Of a stretch of DNA of 64,000 nucleotides, positions 9,247 through 18,278 are shown in pieces; position 1 is the stretch's first letter; each line of letters begins with the position of its first letter. The notes beneath the pieces were generated by a model. The model saw only the letters and a program-made list of their open reading frames with translations. It was not told the DNA's origin and searched no databases. The translations under genes were made by a program, and so were the position numbers. Source of the DNA: Candidatus Cloacimonadota bacterium (GTDB taxonomy: Bacteria; Cloacimonadota; Cloacimonadia; Cloacimonadales; JAJBBL01); contig JAHYIR010000002.1 in the NCBI GenBank assembly GCA_019429305.1, positions 107,574-171,573 of the forward strand, read 5' to 3'.

Positions 9247-10404
9247 CTACTTCCAAGGGATCAAATAATCCTTCGCTTCTTCGTTAAAATACCTGTCGGT
9301 CATTGTTGCTATAAAATCTCTCACTTGTTCTGGAGGCGAGAAATGCTGTAAATACTCTTCACTTTTGTTGTCTAAAAAATGTTTGAATACCTTTGAATCC
9401 CTGTTCTCCTTCTCAATATCAACCATATATTTTTCAAAGAGGAGCGCCATAGATCTTTCAATCATATCATTATACGCTTTGACATTGTCATTATGATAGA
9501 TTCTCTCATAATTGAATTTCTTCAGTTTTTCCAGATAGTGAGAAGTCTCCTCATCAAAGGAAACATAATCTTTTTCGTAACTATTTTGAACAACGCTCTT
9601 TATCAAAGTATCAACAATATCACTATTCCTATTGCCTAGATATTTAGCACAATCTTCAGGCAACTCTTCTCGTTTCAATATATTAAATCTAATCGCATCC
9701 TCAATATCCTGCCCTATATAGGCAACTGTATCGGTTATTCTTACTACGCAACCCTCCAAATTAGCCGGCATCCAATTTTCTACTTTGTTTCCTCTATTTA
9801 CTACTTGGATATAATTTTGCAGATCTTGCTCTTTTTTTGTTCTTTTGGGATATAATCTCGTATTATGTACTTCACCGTCATGAGAAAGAATTCCATCTCG
9901 AACCTGAAAGGTTAGATTAAGCCCGTTACCACGTCTCGCTATATAATCTACGATGTGAAGACTTTCGATATTATGATGGAACTCTCCTATGCCGTATTTT
10001 AGGCAGCAATCGTTCAATGCCTTCTCTCCATCATGCCCAAACGGAGGGTGTCCTAAATCATGCCCCAAAGCAATAGCTTCGATCAGATCTTCATTTAATC
10101 TCAATAACTTGCCGATTGTACGAGATATTTGTGAAACATAAGTTGTATGCAGACTCCTGTTAGTCATCTCTTCATCGAACATATTAGAAAATGAAAAGAC
10201 CTGTGTTTTACCTTGATAACGTCGATACGAGCCACTATAGAGGATTCGGTCTCTATCGAGCACAAAATCTGTCCTTAATCTTGTTCGCGTTTCTTCTCTT
10301 AACCTATATGCTTCTCTATTTCTGCAAGCATAGGGTGATAAATGCTCTTCTGCTATTTTATGGCTTTCTTCGTAAATCTTCTTTAATTCTTGTCTCTTGA
10401 TCAT
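9247..10404 (-). CDS. dgt: dGTPase-like HD-domain deoxynucleotide triphosphohydrolase
   Basis: A 385-residue HD-superfamily protein that removes triphosphate from deoxynucleotides. The metal-binding pattern is visible: an early His in NRSLHTTYVSQISRTIGK, the HD pair in ALGHDLGHPPFGHDGE, and a later Asp in RITDTVAYIGQDIEDA. The N-terminal segment RDRILYSGSYRRYQGKTQVF is typical of the type-2 Dgt group. Its length is normal. It begins 5 nt after trmB ends, with an AGAGGT ribosome site, so it belongs to the same transcript. Substrate range cannot be told from sequence. Confidence 0.88.
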   Translation of the reverse strand: MIKRQELKKIYEESHKIAEEHLSPYACRNREAYRLREETRTRLRTDFVLDRDRILYSGSYRRYQGKTQVFSFSNMFDEEMTNRSLHTTYVSQISRTIGKLLRLNEDLIEAIALGHDLGHPPFGHDGEKALNDCCLKYGIGEFHHNIESLHIVDYIARRGNGLNLTFQVRDGILSHDGEVHNTRLYPKRTKKEQDLQNYIQVVNRGNKVENWMPANLEGCVVRITDTVAYIGQDIEDAIRFNILKREELPEDCAKYLGNRNSDIVDTLIKSVVQNSYEKDYVSFDEETSHYLEKLKKFNYERIYHNDNVKAYNDMIERSMALLFEKYMVDIEKENRDSKVFKHFLDNKSEEYLQHFSPPEQVRDFIATMTDRYFNEEAKDYLIPWK

Positions 10405-10409
10405 CTTTA

Positions 10410-11015
10410 TTACCTCTTGATAAATCGCATATAGTATGGAGGATAGCCCTTTTTCTTTAGTTTTTGTTCAAAATGAGTCTCAATATGGCCATCAAACGGT
10501 TCTCTACTAAATCCTTCCGGATAAAAAGACGTAAATCGGTCATTATCCCTGAAGTGTTTGACTATCCATTTCATATATTCCTCATGATCCGTAGTTACAA
10601 GGACCTCTCCCTCATCCTGTAATATCTTAAACAGACTCACCAAAAATCCATTTTGAATGAGACGGTTTTTAAAATGTTTCCTTTTCGGCCATGGATCAGG
10701 ATGAAAGATATAAATCCTCTCAACAGATCCGGATTCTATCATTTTTAGAAACTCTTCATCAACTTTCACTTTCATCAATCTAACATTAGAATGTTTTTCC
10801 ATATCTAACTTTTTTAGCATTGTAACAATTCTTTTATGCTTCAGTTCTAGACCTAGGAAATTTCTATCAGGTTCTAAAAGAGCTATTTCGACAATGAACT
10901 CTCCTCGCCCACATCCTATCTCAATGTGCACGGGTCGATCATTATGAAAAATCTCCTCAAACCTAATTTTATTCCTTACTGCTTCACACAGGAAGAATTC
11001 TTCTTTATCTTTCAT
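10410..11015 (-). CDS. trmB: tRNA (guanine-N7-)-methyltransferase
   Basis: A protein of about 201 residues that methylates G46 of tRNA using S-adenosylmethionine. The cofactor loop is HIEIGCGRGEFIVEIA, and the family signature YIFHPDPWPKRKHFKNRL is intact. A C-terminal substrate region (EPFDGHIETHFEQKL) follows. The ATG at 11015 is preferred to the TTG at 11036, which would add seven residues and has no ribosome site. Even the ATG has only a weak one. It is followed closely by dgt. Confidence 0.92.
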   Translation of the reverse strand: MKDKEEFFLCEAVRNKIRFEEIFHNDRPVHIEIGCGRGEFIVEIALLEPDRNFLGLELKHKRIVTMLKKLDMEKHSNVRLMKVKVDEEFLKMIESGSVERIYIFHPDPWPKRKHFKNRLIQNGFLVSLFKILQDEGEVLVTTDHEEYMKWIVKHFRDNDRFTSFYPEGFSREPFDGHIETHFEQKLKKKGYPPYYMRFIKR

Positions 11016-11199
11016 TGATATATTCTCGCTTGTCAAGTCTATTTTATCAGATAACCTTTTTTAATCATATGCTAAAATTGATTAGGGTTTTCTTAATTGT
11101 TAAAAGGTATAAGCTTGATTCCTAAACACCTGTTCAAAACATGGATACATTCGTTATACCTTTGTATTAAAGAAGAACATTAAGTTGGATGACTCAAAG

Positions 11200-12096
11200 T
11201 TAATCTTTACTCCTCGGATGCGCCTGTTTATAGATTTTCAATAGATCTGTATGAGAAATATGGGTATATTTCTCTGTCGTTGAAAGGTTACTATGCCCGA
11301 GCATCTCTTGGATGGCTCTTAGGTCAGCACCTCTGGAAAGCAAATGCGTTGCAAAGGAATGTCTTATTGTGTGAGGAGTATATCCCTTTGTACGAGCTAC
11401 TAATCTAATATATCTATCCAAAATAGCTCTAATTTCATCTGGATGTAGAGGTTTCCCGCTTTTAGAGAGAAACAAGGATTCATCACTATATTTGGATAAA
11501 AACTTATACCTTATCTTTTCATATTCTTCCAAATGTTCCTTAGCTATTTTGCCAATCGGTACTAACCTTATTTTATTCCCTTTCCCCAAGACCCTTATCA
11601 TACCTTTTTTCAGATCAATATCTTTTCGCTGGCAACCGGCTATTTCTGAGATACGTAATCCGCTGGAATACATCAATTCCATTATAGCTCTATTCCTTTT
11701 CCCAAATTTACTTGTAGTGTCAGGTATATTTAAGAGAGTTTCCATCTCCTTTTCGGTAAAATATGTAGGAATATAAGATTCTGTCTTAGGCATTGACATC
11801 CCTGTCAGCGGATTATGTGTTAAAATACCTTGTCTTACAGCAAAAATAAAGAAATTATTAATTGCTGTCATTTTACGCGAAAGGGTTTTATTACAGCGTT
11901 TAGTAACACTCAATTCCCTCAGATAGTCACGCATCATTAACTTTGTTATCACTTCAGGTATGACTACTTCACCTTCAAAGTACTTAGATACATAACCAAA
12001 AAACTGCTCTATATCACTGACATATGCTCTTACAGTATGCTCTGATGCACCCGTAGATTTCAGATATTGCCTGTAAAGATCTATCTTATCTTTCAT
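11200..12096 (-). CDS. XerC/XerD-type tyrosine recombinase
   Basis: A 298-residue site-specific recombinase. The N-terminal core-binding SAM-like domain covers about residues 1-95. The catalytic domain carries the first Arg in YSSGLRISEIAG, Lys in VLGKGNKIRLVP, HTIRHSFATHLL (His and second Arg), LGHSNLSTTEKY (last His and the nucleophilic Tyr). All are present. The length and compactness match chromosomal XerC/XerD, which resolve chromosome dimers at dif, more than phage integrases. The neighbouring housekeeping genes support this. Whether it is XerC, XerD or a single-recombinase system is not decided. Confidence 0.88.
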   Translation of the reverse strand: MKDKIDLYRQYLKSTGASEHTVRAYVSDIEQFFGYVSKYFEGEVVIPEVITKLMMRDYLRELSVTKRCNKTLSRKMTAINNFFIFAVRQGILTHNPLTGMSMPKTESYIPTYFTEKEMETLLNIPDTTSKFGKRNRAIMELMYSSGLRISEIAGCQRKDIDLKKGMIRVLGKGNKIRLVPIGKIAKEHLEEYEKIRYKFLSKYSDESLFLSKSGKPLHPDEIRAILDRYIRLVARTKGYTPHTIRHSFATHLLSRGADLRAIQEMLGHSNLSTTEKYTHISHTDLLKIYKQAHPRSKD

Positions 12097-12391
12097 ATCG
12101 TTAAACCTGATTTACTAATGTAACTCTATCTACTAATTTAGTTTCCTCGTCAAGAATTCTCTTCTTACACATATCCCTGCGACAATAATACTGTGAGAGG
12201 CTGAACTTTTATTGAGGCAAAAATGGCGGACGATTATAGAATAAAAAATCAATAATTACGATATAATTTCAAATATTTATTGACTTTTTCCTCAATGTAT
12301 CTTCATTACCAACATGTTCAAAAATGAAAAAAGAAAAAATGATGTTGGATCTATTGAGAGCATTGATTTACTTTAAGGATTGTAGATAAAT

Positions 12392-13804
12392 ATGTTATCA
12401 TTCGAATTTAAAGCAAGTGAATATTATCCTGACCTGATTACTAACAAGGCAATCTTTCAGCAAACAGCTTTTACGGAAAGAGAGATACCCCGTTTTGTTG
12501 CCGAATCGATTATTGCAGATTTCATGAAGGAAGGCACAGAACTAACAGATATTATTCGGGATCAAATAAACGGTTTTATTGAGAATCATGTACCCCACAA
12601 GTCACAAAGAGGTGAACTCAAACAAAAATTTCTTAGTTTTGAAGTAGTAAACCTATTAGATAATTATTCTGTTGCAGTAAACAATAATAATGACGAAAAG
12701 TACCTACGGATACCATTTTTAAACCTCAATTATGCCGGAGTGATAGCAAAGATTGTTCAAGACAATGAAAATCTTCTCAAACAAGGGGTCTGGGGAATTG
12801 GTGAACTTTTTTATGTTCCTTCACCAGACAAATCGGGCGAAGGACAAGTCTGGATGCTTAACTTTCAACCATACAAAACAAAACCAGTAGATCTAATTGC
12901 CTTTATTGAGTATCGTAAATTTTTCAATATCACTGAATGGATAGATTTACTTATTTCTTCAATGGGGATAAATCCCGTTGATAATGAAGAACAACAAAAG
13001 TTAATACTGCTATCAAGACTAATCCCTTTATTAGAACCAAGTATCAATTTAATTGAGTTGTCATCAACAAAAGATAGATCTTTGAAGATGGATCGGTTCT
13101 CACATTATGCAAGTGTTACTCAAGGACCCAGAATCTCGCATGAAACTCTCTTCTATAACCCAAAGATTTTTGTCTCAGGACTCTTAAAACGCTATGATAC
13201 AATTATGATTGATAATACAAAACATATTAAAGATGATGATAGCGGAAAACTCCTTACTAAGTTGATTACATATCTTAAAATAGGCAAATTCTTTGACGGT
13301 AGTTCTGAGACCACTGCCAATACAAATTTAGTGTTATCAACAGACATTAGTTTAGATGAGCATAATATCCCGGTTAATTACGATATGAGCTGCTTCCAAG
13401 AACTCCCTCCATTTCTTCAGAAAACCGAGTTAATAGAACTATTCGATGGTGTTATTCAAGATTGGCATCTTCCTACTCCAATCCATGATACACCATCCGA
13501 ATATATCGGTCTTAAGGGTTATATCTTTGCCGAATTACTTCACGAGCTCAGAAGACACAAGTATTACTCTAACTGTGTTAAGCAAAATATTCGGTTGAAC
13601 GGATCAGAAGATATGAAAGACCAAAAAGCGATTCTCAAAATGGCTACAGCCTACTATAAACTTTTATTCCCACATCAACAACTTACACTTGCTGAATTCA
13701 ACCATTACTGTTTGCAACCTGCGATAGAGTTAAGACAAACCCTCCGTGATGAACTTCATAAACTAAACAAATGCGTACCAAAGGTTACACTTGCTATAAA
13801 ATAG
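12392..13804 (+). CDS. BrxL-like protein (TIGR02688 family) lacking ATPase motifs
   Basis: A 470-residue protein that stands alone on the plus strand. Its order of motifs follows BrxL, the Lon-related AAA+ protein of BREX phage-defence systems. There is an N-terminal helical region, then NITEWIDLLISSMGINP (179-195), SRLIPLLEPSINLIEL (208-223), a core, and the C-terminal YIFAELLHELRRHKYY and KLLFPHQQLTLAEF (377-436). In BrxL a P-loop (G-x-x-G-T-G-K-S) follows the IEL motif; here the place is taken by SSTKDRSL (224-231). The Walker B acidic pair is replaced by IMIDN (271-275). It ends where the Lon-like protease domain would begin. No other BREX gene is near. The fold call is from recalled family patterns; the missing motifs are read directly. 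It is likely a non-catalytic paralogue; function unknown. Confidence 0.72.
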   Translation: MLSFEFKASEYYPDLITNKAIFQQTAFTEREIPRFVAESIIADFMKEGTELTDIIRDQINGFIENHVPHKSQRGELKQKFLSFEVVNLLDNYSVAVNNNNDEKYLRIPFLNLNYAGVIAKIVQDNENLLKQGVWGIGELFYVPSPDKSGEGQVWMLNFQPYKTKPVDLIAFIEYRKFFNITEWIDLLISSMGINPVDNEEQQKLILLSRLIPLLEPSINLIELSSTKDRSLKMDRFSHYASVTQGPRISHETLFYNPKIFVSGLLKRYDTIMIDNTKHIKDDDSGKLLTKLITYLKIGKFFDGSSETTANTNLVLSTDISLDEHNIPVNYDMSCFQELPPFLQKTELIELFDGVIQDWHLPTPIHDTPSEYIGLKGYIFAELLHELRRHKYYSNCVKQNIRLNGSEDMKDQKAILKMATAYYKLLFPHQQLTLAEFNHYCLQPAIELRQTLRDELHKLNKCVPKVTLAIK

Positions 13805-13917
13805 GACAAACTCCTACAACTGGTAACAACTCTCGCAGATTTCATTTTCTTCATTATTGCTTTCATACTATACCACTCGTTGTAGCTAATTCTTTATCAA
13901 CGTTGCCTCCCTTCATT

Positions 13918-13979
13918 CATTAGGCACCCTACGAGTCGGCCCTATCCGACTCGTAGGATGCCTAAAGGTTGACCTAATG
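13918..13979. repeat. Palindromic element, copy A
   Basis: The left arm (13918-13939) ends in CCCTACGAGTCGG, the loop is CCCTAT, and the right arm starts CCGACTCGTAGG and ends in CCTAATG. The 19-bp inner stem has a single G-T mismatch. It shares the core AGTCGG-N6-CCGACT and the CATTAG ends with the elements at 32140 and 51662. It lies between the convergent BrxL-like gene and tRNA-Asn. Confidence 0.8.
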
Positions 13980-14025
13980 TTAAATATTTGATAATCAGAG
14001 ATAAAACAAGTTGAACCAAAACAAA

Positions 14026-14048
14026 AAAGCCCTCTTTAAGAGGGCTTT
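14026..14048 (-). terminator. Rho-independent terminator after tRNA-Asn
   Basis: AAAGCCCTCT and AGAGGGCTTT form a 10-bp stem around a TTA loop, followed on the minus strand by a run of T. It lies just downstream of the minus-strand tRNA. Confidence 0.85.
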
Positions 14049-14052
14049 AATA

Positions 14053-14127
14053 TGGCTCCGGAAGAGGGATTCGAACCCCCGACCTAGTGGTTAACAGCCA
14101 CCCGCTCTACCGCTGAGCTATTCCGGA
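14053..14127 (-). tRNA. tRNA-Asn (anticodon GTT)
   Basis: A 75-nt cloverleaf on the minus strand. The acceptor stem is TCCGGAA/TTCCGGA, the D-arm is GCTC...GAGC, the anticodon stem is GGTGG/CCACT around the loop CTGTTAA (anticodon GTT), and the T-arm contains GGTTCGAATCC. The 3' CCA is encoded. It is followed by a terminator at 14026-14048. Confidence 0.96.
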
Positions 14128-14241
14128 ATATTAACTAAGAACGAATACAGCAAAAAAAAGTCGGTATCTTCGTCAAGTAGTATTTTTCAATCTTAATTGT
14201 TTTGATGAAGATCCAGGCTGTATGGTCTTCCGATCTGTTTA

Positions 14242-16272
14242 TTATATCTTTTCTATGATACAGAGAACTTCGTCTTTACCCGCATTATCTCCGGCATTCT
14301 TGGTAATGAGTTTCACTATACCGTCACTGTGAGCAGTAAGGTTATTATACATCTTCATTGCTTCCAGAACAACAACTGTATCTCCTGCTTTAACTGTATC
14401 TCCGACTTGAACTTTATACTCAACCACCATTCCGGGAATAGGAGCAACGATTTCATCTTCACCTACATCGGCATGAACTTCATCTTTAGCCGGTTGGGCT
14501 GGTTTTGCCTGCGGTTTAGCAGGTGTCGGAGCAGGTCTCTTAACTACAGGAGCAGTTTTAGGAGTTGCTATAGTGCCTGGATTGGCTGAAACCTTAACAG
14601 GATGATGTTGATCAACTTCTACTTCAACTTTAAAATATTCATCGTCAACAAAGACATTAAAACTTCTGAGGTTTTCCGGTTTTTGAATAGTTTCTTTCTT
14701 TGACTTTTCTACTAATTCCCCTGCTAATGCTTTCTTGATCAATTCTTGTTCCCTTTGGCAATCTTCATCAGTACGAGGTTTGACTTCAGCAGGTATCTCT
14801 TCCAATCCGTATTTCCACTTAAGGAATTTTTTACCTGTTACTGGATAGAGTGCTACTATCAAAACGTCATCCAGATCTTTTGCTAATCCCTCAACCTCTT
14901 TTTCAACTTTGGGTAGTTCAGGTTCCAATACATCACCGGGACGAACAGAAATCGGTTTTTCACCTCGTGGATAGTCTTTTAGTGCCCTTTTCTGTACTTC
15001 AGGATTTATTGGAGCGGGAGTTGCGCCATAGAGACCATAACAAAGATCTTTTACCTGTTCTGTGATATTCTTATATTCACCTCGGTATGAATCAAACAGG
15101 ACGTTATTGACTGCTTGAATACCGACGATCTGACTCGTTGGAGTTACCAAGGGAACCTGCCCCAGATCTTTTCTGACCTCCGGAAGAATCTCGAACACTT
15201 CATCAAGCTTATCTAAAGCATTCATCTGGCGCAGTTGATTGACAAGATTGGAAAGCATACCACCGGGAGTTTGATGTAATATAACATTTGTATCAATGAT
15301 CGACATTTTCGTGTCATCTAGGAAACAGCGATATTTAGGAGTTACTTTTTCTAACTGTCGGTCAATCTCAGCTAAGAGTTCGATATCGAAACCTGTATCT
15401 CTGGAAGTACCGTATAGAGAGACAACAATCGGCTCAACAGCAGGATGAGAAGTTCGATAAGCATAAGGTGCTAAGCAAGTATCGACAAGATCGACACCAG
15501 CTTCTATAGCTTTGAATATTGCCAGATCACCCATACCGGAAGTAAAATGAGTATGAAGATGAATAGGAACGTTCAAATGAGCTTTGAGTGCTTTCACAAG
15601 ATTATAGGCATCATATGGTGAGATCAATCCCGCCATATCTTTGATACAGACGGTTTCTGCACCCATTTCTTCTAATTGTTTACCTTTCTGCAGATAATAA
15701 TCAATATTATAGATTTCTCCACCCATTCTATATTCGGTTAAAGAATAACAAATCGTCCCTTGAAAATGTTTACCGTTCTTCTTGATTATTTTTAGTGCAG
15801 TCTCAAAATTTCGAAAGTCATTAAGAGCATCAAAGACACGAAAAATATCAATACCATTATCACAGGCACGTTGGACAAAAGCTTCAACTATATCATCGGC
15901 ATAATTACGGTATCCAACAAGATTCTGACCGCGGAGTAACATAGAGAAAGGGGTATTTTTAATATGTTTCTTGAGGGTTCTGATCCTCTCCCAAGGATCT
16001 TCTCCCAGAAAACGATGCATGGTATCAAAAGTAGCTCCTCCCCAGACTTCCATGGAATAGAAACCTACCTGATCTATCAATTCTGCAACCGGCAACATAT
16101 CTTCCGTTCTACCTCGTGTTGCGAAGATCGATTGATGTCCATCCCTAAATGTTAGATCCTGTATTTTGATAGGATTTGGAGCTTGGGGTCTATCCTTTTT
16201 ATATTTCATATCTGTCATCGTAACAGCATTATGTTTATCGAAGTTAAATTTCTTAATCTCCTCTTGATTCAT
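14242..16272 (-). CDS. Biotin-dependent carboxyltransferase, pyruvate/oxaloacetate type with fused biotin domain
   Basis: A 676-residue protein. The carboxyltransferase domain (about 18-300) has the DLTFRDGHQSIFATRGRTED motif and metal/substrate residues such as LHTHFTSGMG. It is followed by the conserved PYC/OadA domain, a Pro/Ala/Lys-rich linker (about 575-610) and a biotinyl domain with the acceptor lysine in EAMKMYNN (near 638). This is the make-up of pyruvate carboxylase subunit B, OadA, or a transcarboxylase 5S subunit fused to its 1.3S biotin carrier. The operon also encodes an MmdA-like subunit but no membrane beta subunit and no biotin carboxylase. That favours carboxyl transfer between methylmalonyl-CoA and pyruvate (inference). 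Confidence 0.85.
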   Translation of the reverse strand: MNQEEIKKFNFDKHNAVTMTDMKYKKDRPQAPNPIKIQDLTFRDGHQSIFATRGRTEDMLPVAELIDQVGFYSMEVWGGATFDTMHRFLGEDPWERIRTLKKHIKNTPFSMLLRGQNLVGYRNYADDIVEAFVQRACDNGIDIFRVFDALNDFRNFETALKIIKKNGKHFQGTICYSLTEYRMGGEIYNIDYYLQKGKQLEEMGAETVCIKDMAGLISPYDAYNLVKALKAHLNVPIHLHTHFTSGMGDLAIFKAIEAGVDLVDTCLAPYAYRTSHPAVEPIVVSLYGTSRDTGFDIELLAEIDRQLEKVTPKYRCFLDDTKMSIIDTNVILHQTPGGMLSNLVNQLRQMNALDKLDEVFEILPEVRKDLGQVPLVTPTSQIVGIQAVNNVLFDSYRGEYKNITEQVKDLCYGLYGATPAPINPEVQKRALKDYPRGEKPISVRPGDVLEPELPKVEKEVEGLAKDLDDVLIVALYPVTGKKFLKWKYGLEEIPAEVKPRTDEDCQREQELIKKALAGELVEKSKKETIQKPENLRSFNVFVDDEYFKVEVEVDQHHPVKVSANPGTIATPKTAPVVKRPAPTPAKPQAKPAQPAKDEVHADVGEDEIVAPIPGMVVEYKVQVGDTVKAGDTVVVLEAMKMYNNLTAHSDGIVKLITKNAGDNAGKDEVLCIIEKI

Positions 16273-16292
16273 GAAACCTCCACAAATATATT

Positions 16293-16481
16293 TTATCTTT
16301 TTACTATTCTTCTTTGAAATCTATCCCGATTGATCATCGTCATCTGCCTACTATATGCAGACCAATTAGTCGGTTGATTTGTTAATTCTCTATCAATTGT
16401 CGCAGAACTTCTTTCTTTCTCTTCCTGTAGATAATACATAACTCCTGCAACTGCTGCTTTTTTCTTCTTATCTTGATCCAT
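16293..16481 (-). CDS. Small basic protein between carboxyltransferase subunits
   Basis: A 62-residue soluble protein. It starts with a lysine-rich head (MDQDKKKKAAVAGVMYYLQEE), has a middle rich in Thr, Asn and Trp, and a basic tail (RDRFQRRIVKR). A strong AGGAG ribosome site precedes the ATG, and the gene lies 9 nt after the MmdA-type gene and 20 nt before the biotin protein gene. Small extra subunits are known in related complexes (epsilon subunits of acyl-CoA carboxylases, MmdE of methylmalonyl-CoA decarboxylase). Its position suggests a similar assembly role; no homology can be claimed from sequence alone. Confidence 0.7.
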   Translation of the reverse strand: MDQDKKKKAAVAGVMYYLQEEKERSSATIDRELTNQPTNWSAYSRQMTMINRDRFQRRIVKR

Positions 16482-16490
16482 ATGTAACTC

Positions 16491-18050
16491 CTATACGGGT
16501 AAATTGCCGTGCTTCTTAGGTGGCAGTGACTCGCTTTTATATATCATAACTTCCAAGGCATCTATTATGCGTGCTCTGGTTTCGGAAGGACGAATGACTG
16601 CATCTATGTATCCTCTTTCGGCAGCTATATATGGATTATTAAACGCTTCCTCATATTCTTGGATCTTTTCCTGACGCTTTTTAGCGGGATCTTCTGCCTC
16701 TTTGATCTCTTTACGATAGCTGGATATAATATTCGCCGCACCCTGTGCTCCCATAACAGCTATTTCCGCAGTAGGCCAAGCAAAGACCATATCAGCTCCC
16801 AGATGTTGAGAACTCATAGCAATATAAGAACCACCATAATTCTTGCGGGTTACTATCGTCAGTTTGGGTACTGTTGCTTCTGAATAACACCAGAGTAATT
16901 TAGCTCCATGTCTGATTATACCACCCCATTCCTGATGTGTTCCGGGAAGGTATCCGGGAACATCGACCAGGGTTAGTAGTGGTATATTGAAAGCATCACA
17001 AACTCTTACAAAACGAGATGCCTTATCAGAAGCGTCAATATCGAGACAACCAGCTAATACAAGCGGTTGATTAGCTACAATACCGACCACTCTGCCATTC
17101 AAACGGGCAAAACCAATGATTACATTAGTTGCATAATACTGATGTGGTTCAAAAAAGATACCGTCATCCACGATAGAATGGATAACATCCTTCATATCAT
17201 AACCGGTTTTGGGGTTATCCGGTATAAGAGAATCTAATTCCGGACACAAGCGATGAGGATCGTCACTGCACTTTATCATTAGAGGATCTTCCATGTTATT
17301 GCTGGGGAGATAGCTTAAAAGATTTTTTACCTGCTCTATTGTGTCAGCATCATCCTCACAAGCAAAATGGGCGTTTCCACTTTTAGTGTTATGCGCCATT
17401 GCTCCACCTAAATCCTCGAAGTTCGTATCTTCGCCTGTTACCGTTTTAATAACTTCAGGACCAGTAATGAACATATAGCTGGTATGTTTTACCATAAAGA
17501 CAAAATCGGTCATGGCTGGTGAATAGACAGCACCACCGGCACAAGGTCCCATAATCACTGATATTTGAGGAATAACACCCGATGCTCTGGAATTACGGAA
17601 AAAGATATTACCATAGCCATACAGAGAATCCACTCCCTCCTCTACTCTGGCACCACCGGAGTCATTCATACCAACAACAGGAACTCCCGCTTTGAGAGCT
17701 AAATCCATTATCTTGACTATCTTCTGAGCATGCTTTTCTCCCAAAGAACCACCACGGGACGTAAAATCCTGCGCATAAGCAAAGATCGGTCTGCCATTCA
17801 CTAAACCATGCCCAGTGATCACTCCGTCAGCCGGGATTTCTATCTTTGGCATACCAAAATTATTGCAGCGATGCTTGACAAACATATCTATTTCACGAAA
17901 AGACCCTTCATCAAATAGTAGATTAATTCTTTCTCGGGCTGAAAGCTTTCCTTTATCATGCTGTGCTTGAATTTTATCAGCACCACCCATTTCCAAAATC
18001 TTTTTTTCTCTCTCTAAGAGCTGCTCAATCTTTTCATTATTAGTACTCAT
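16491..18050 (-). CDS. Acyl-CoA carboxyltransferase subunit (MmdA/PccB/transcarboxylase 12S type)
   Basis: A 519-residue protein of the crotonase-fold carboxyltransferase family that binds propionyl- or methylmalonyl-CoA. Typical segments are KGKLSARERINLLFDEGSF, the first oxyanion region DSGGARVEEGVDSLYGYG, GPCAGGAVYSPAMTDF, and the second half GYLPGTHQEWGGIIRHGAKL and AVMGAQGAANI. The ATG at 18050 with AGGAGT 6 nt upstream is preferred to the TTG at 18077. It is the first gene of a three-gene operon. Without a biotin carboxylase nearby it may be the 12S part of a methylmalonyl-CoA:pyruvate transcarboxylase; propionyl-CoA carboxylase beta is the alternative. Confidence 0.88.
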   Translation of the reverse strand: MSTNNEKIEQLLEREKKILEMGGADKIQAQHDKGKLSARERINLLFDEGSFREIDMFVKHRCNNFGMPKIEIPADGVITGHGLVNGRPIFAYAQDFTSRGGSLGEKHAQKIVKIMDLALKAGVPVVGMNDSGGARVEEGVDSLYGYGNIFFRNSRASGVIPQISVIMGPCAGGAVYSPAMTDFVFMVKHTSYMFITGPEVIKTVTGEDTNFEDLGGAMAHNTKSGNAHFACEDDADTIEQVKNLLSYLPSNNMEDPLMIKCSDDPHRLCPELDSLIPDNPKTGYDMKDVIHSIVDDGIFFEPHQYYATNVIIGFARLNGRVVGIVANQPLVLAGCLDIDASDKASRFVRVCDAFNIPLLTLVDVPGYLPGTHQEWGGIIRHGAKLLWCYSEATVPKLTIVTRKNYGGSYIAMSSQHLGADMVFAWPTAEIAVMGAQGAANIISSYRKEIKEAEDPAKKRQEKIQEYEEAFNNPYIAAERGYIDAVIRPSETRARIIDALEVMIYKSESLPPKKHGNLPV

Positions 18051-18235
18051 AGACACTCCTATACAGCGATTAATCAAATCATGTAATATTTTTAAGAACT
18101 AAGTTTTTAAGCAAGTTTTTTATCAGAATTGATTGGTTTCTAAATCGAATGATATTATTTAAGCAAGATATATACTGGGAAATTACATGGAGAGGGTTTG
18201 AATCAAAAGTATGATGGAGAAATACTTGAGAAAAA

Positions 18236-18256
18236 ACCCGCCTTAACAAGACGGGC
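18236..18256 (-). terminator. Rho-independent terminator after RHH gene
   Basis: On the minus strand CCCGTCTT and AAGGCGGG pair (one G-U) around a 3-nt loop and are followed by six T residues. It ends the transcript of the 71-residue regulator. Confidence 0.8.
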
Positions 18257-18278
18257 TATAATAATACTTTTTAAGTAA

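Noticed and set aside
12392-13804. A complete BREX defence island
   Set aside because: Only one BREX-like gene is present. The neighbours are a recombinase of housekeeping type, a tRNA and metabolic genes.
13918-13979. Palindrome read as a transcription terminator
   Set aside because: There is no T-run after either arm, and the same core occurs elsewhere in different settings, including before a gene start.
11200-14127. A genomic island made of a xerC-like integrase, a BrxL-like gene and tRNA-Asn
   Set aside because: The recombinase looks like chromosomal XerC/XerD and lies in a run with trmB and dgt. I found no direct repeat of the tRNA 3' end nearby that would mark an attachment site.
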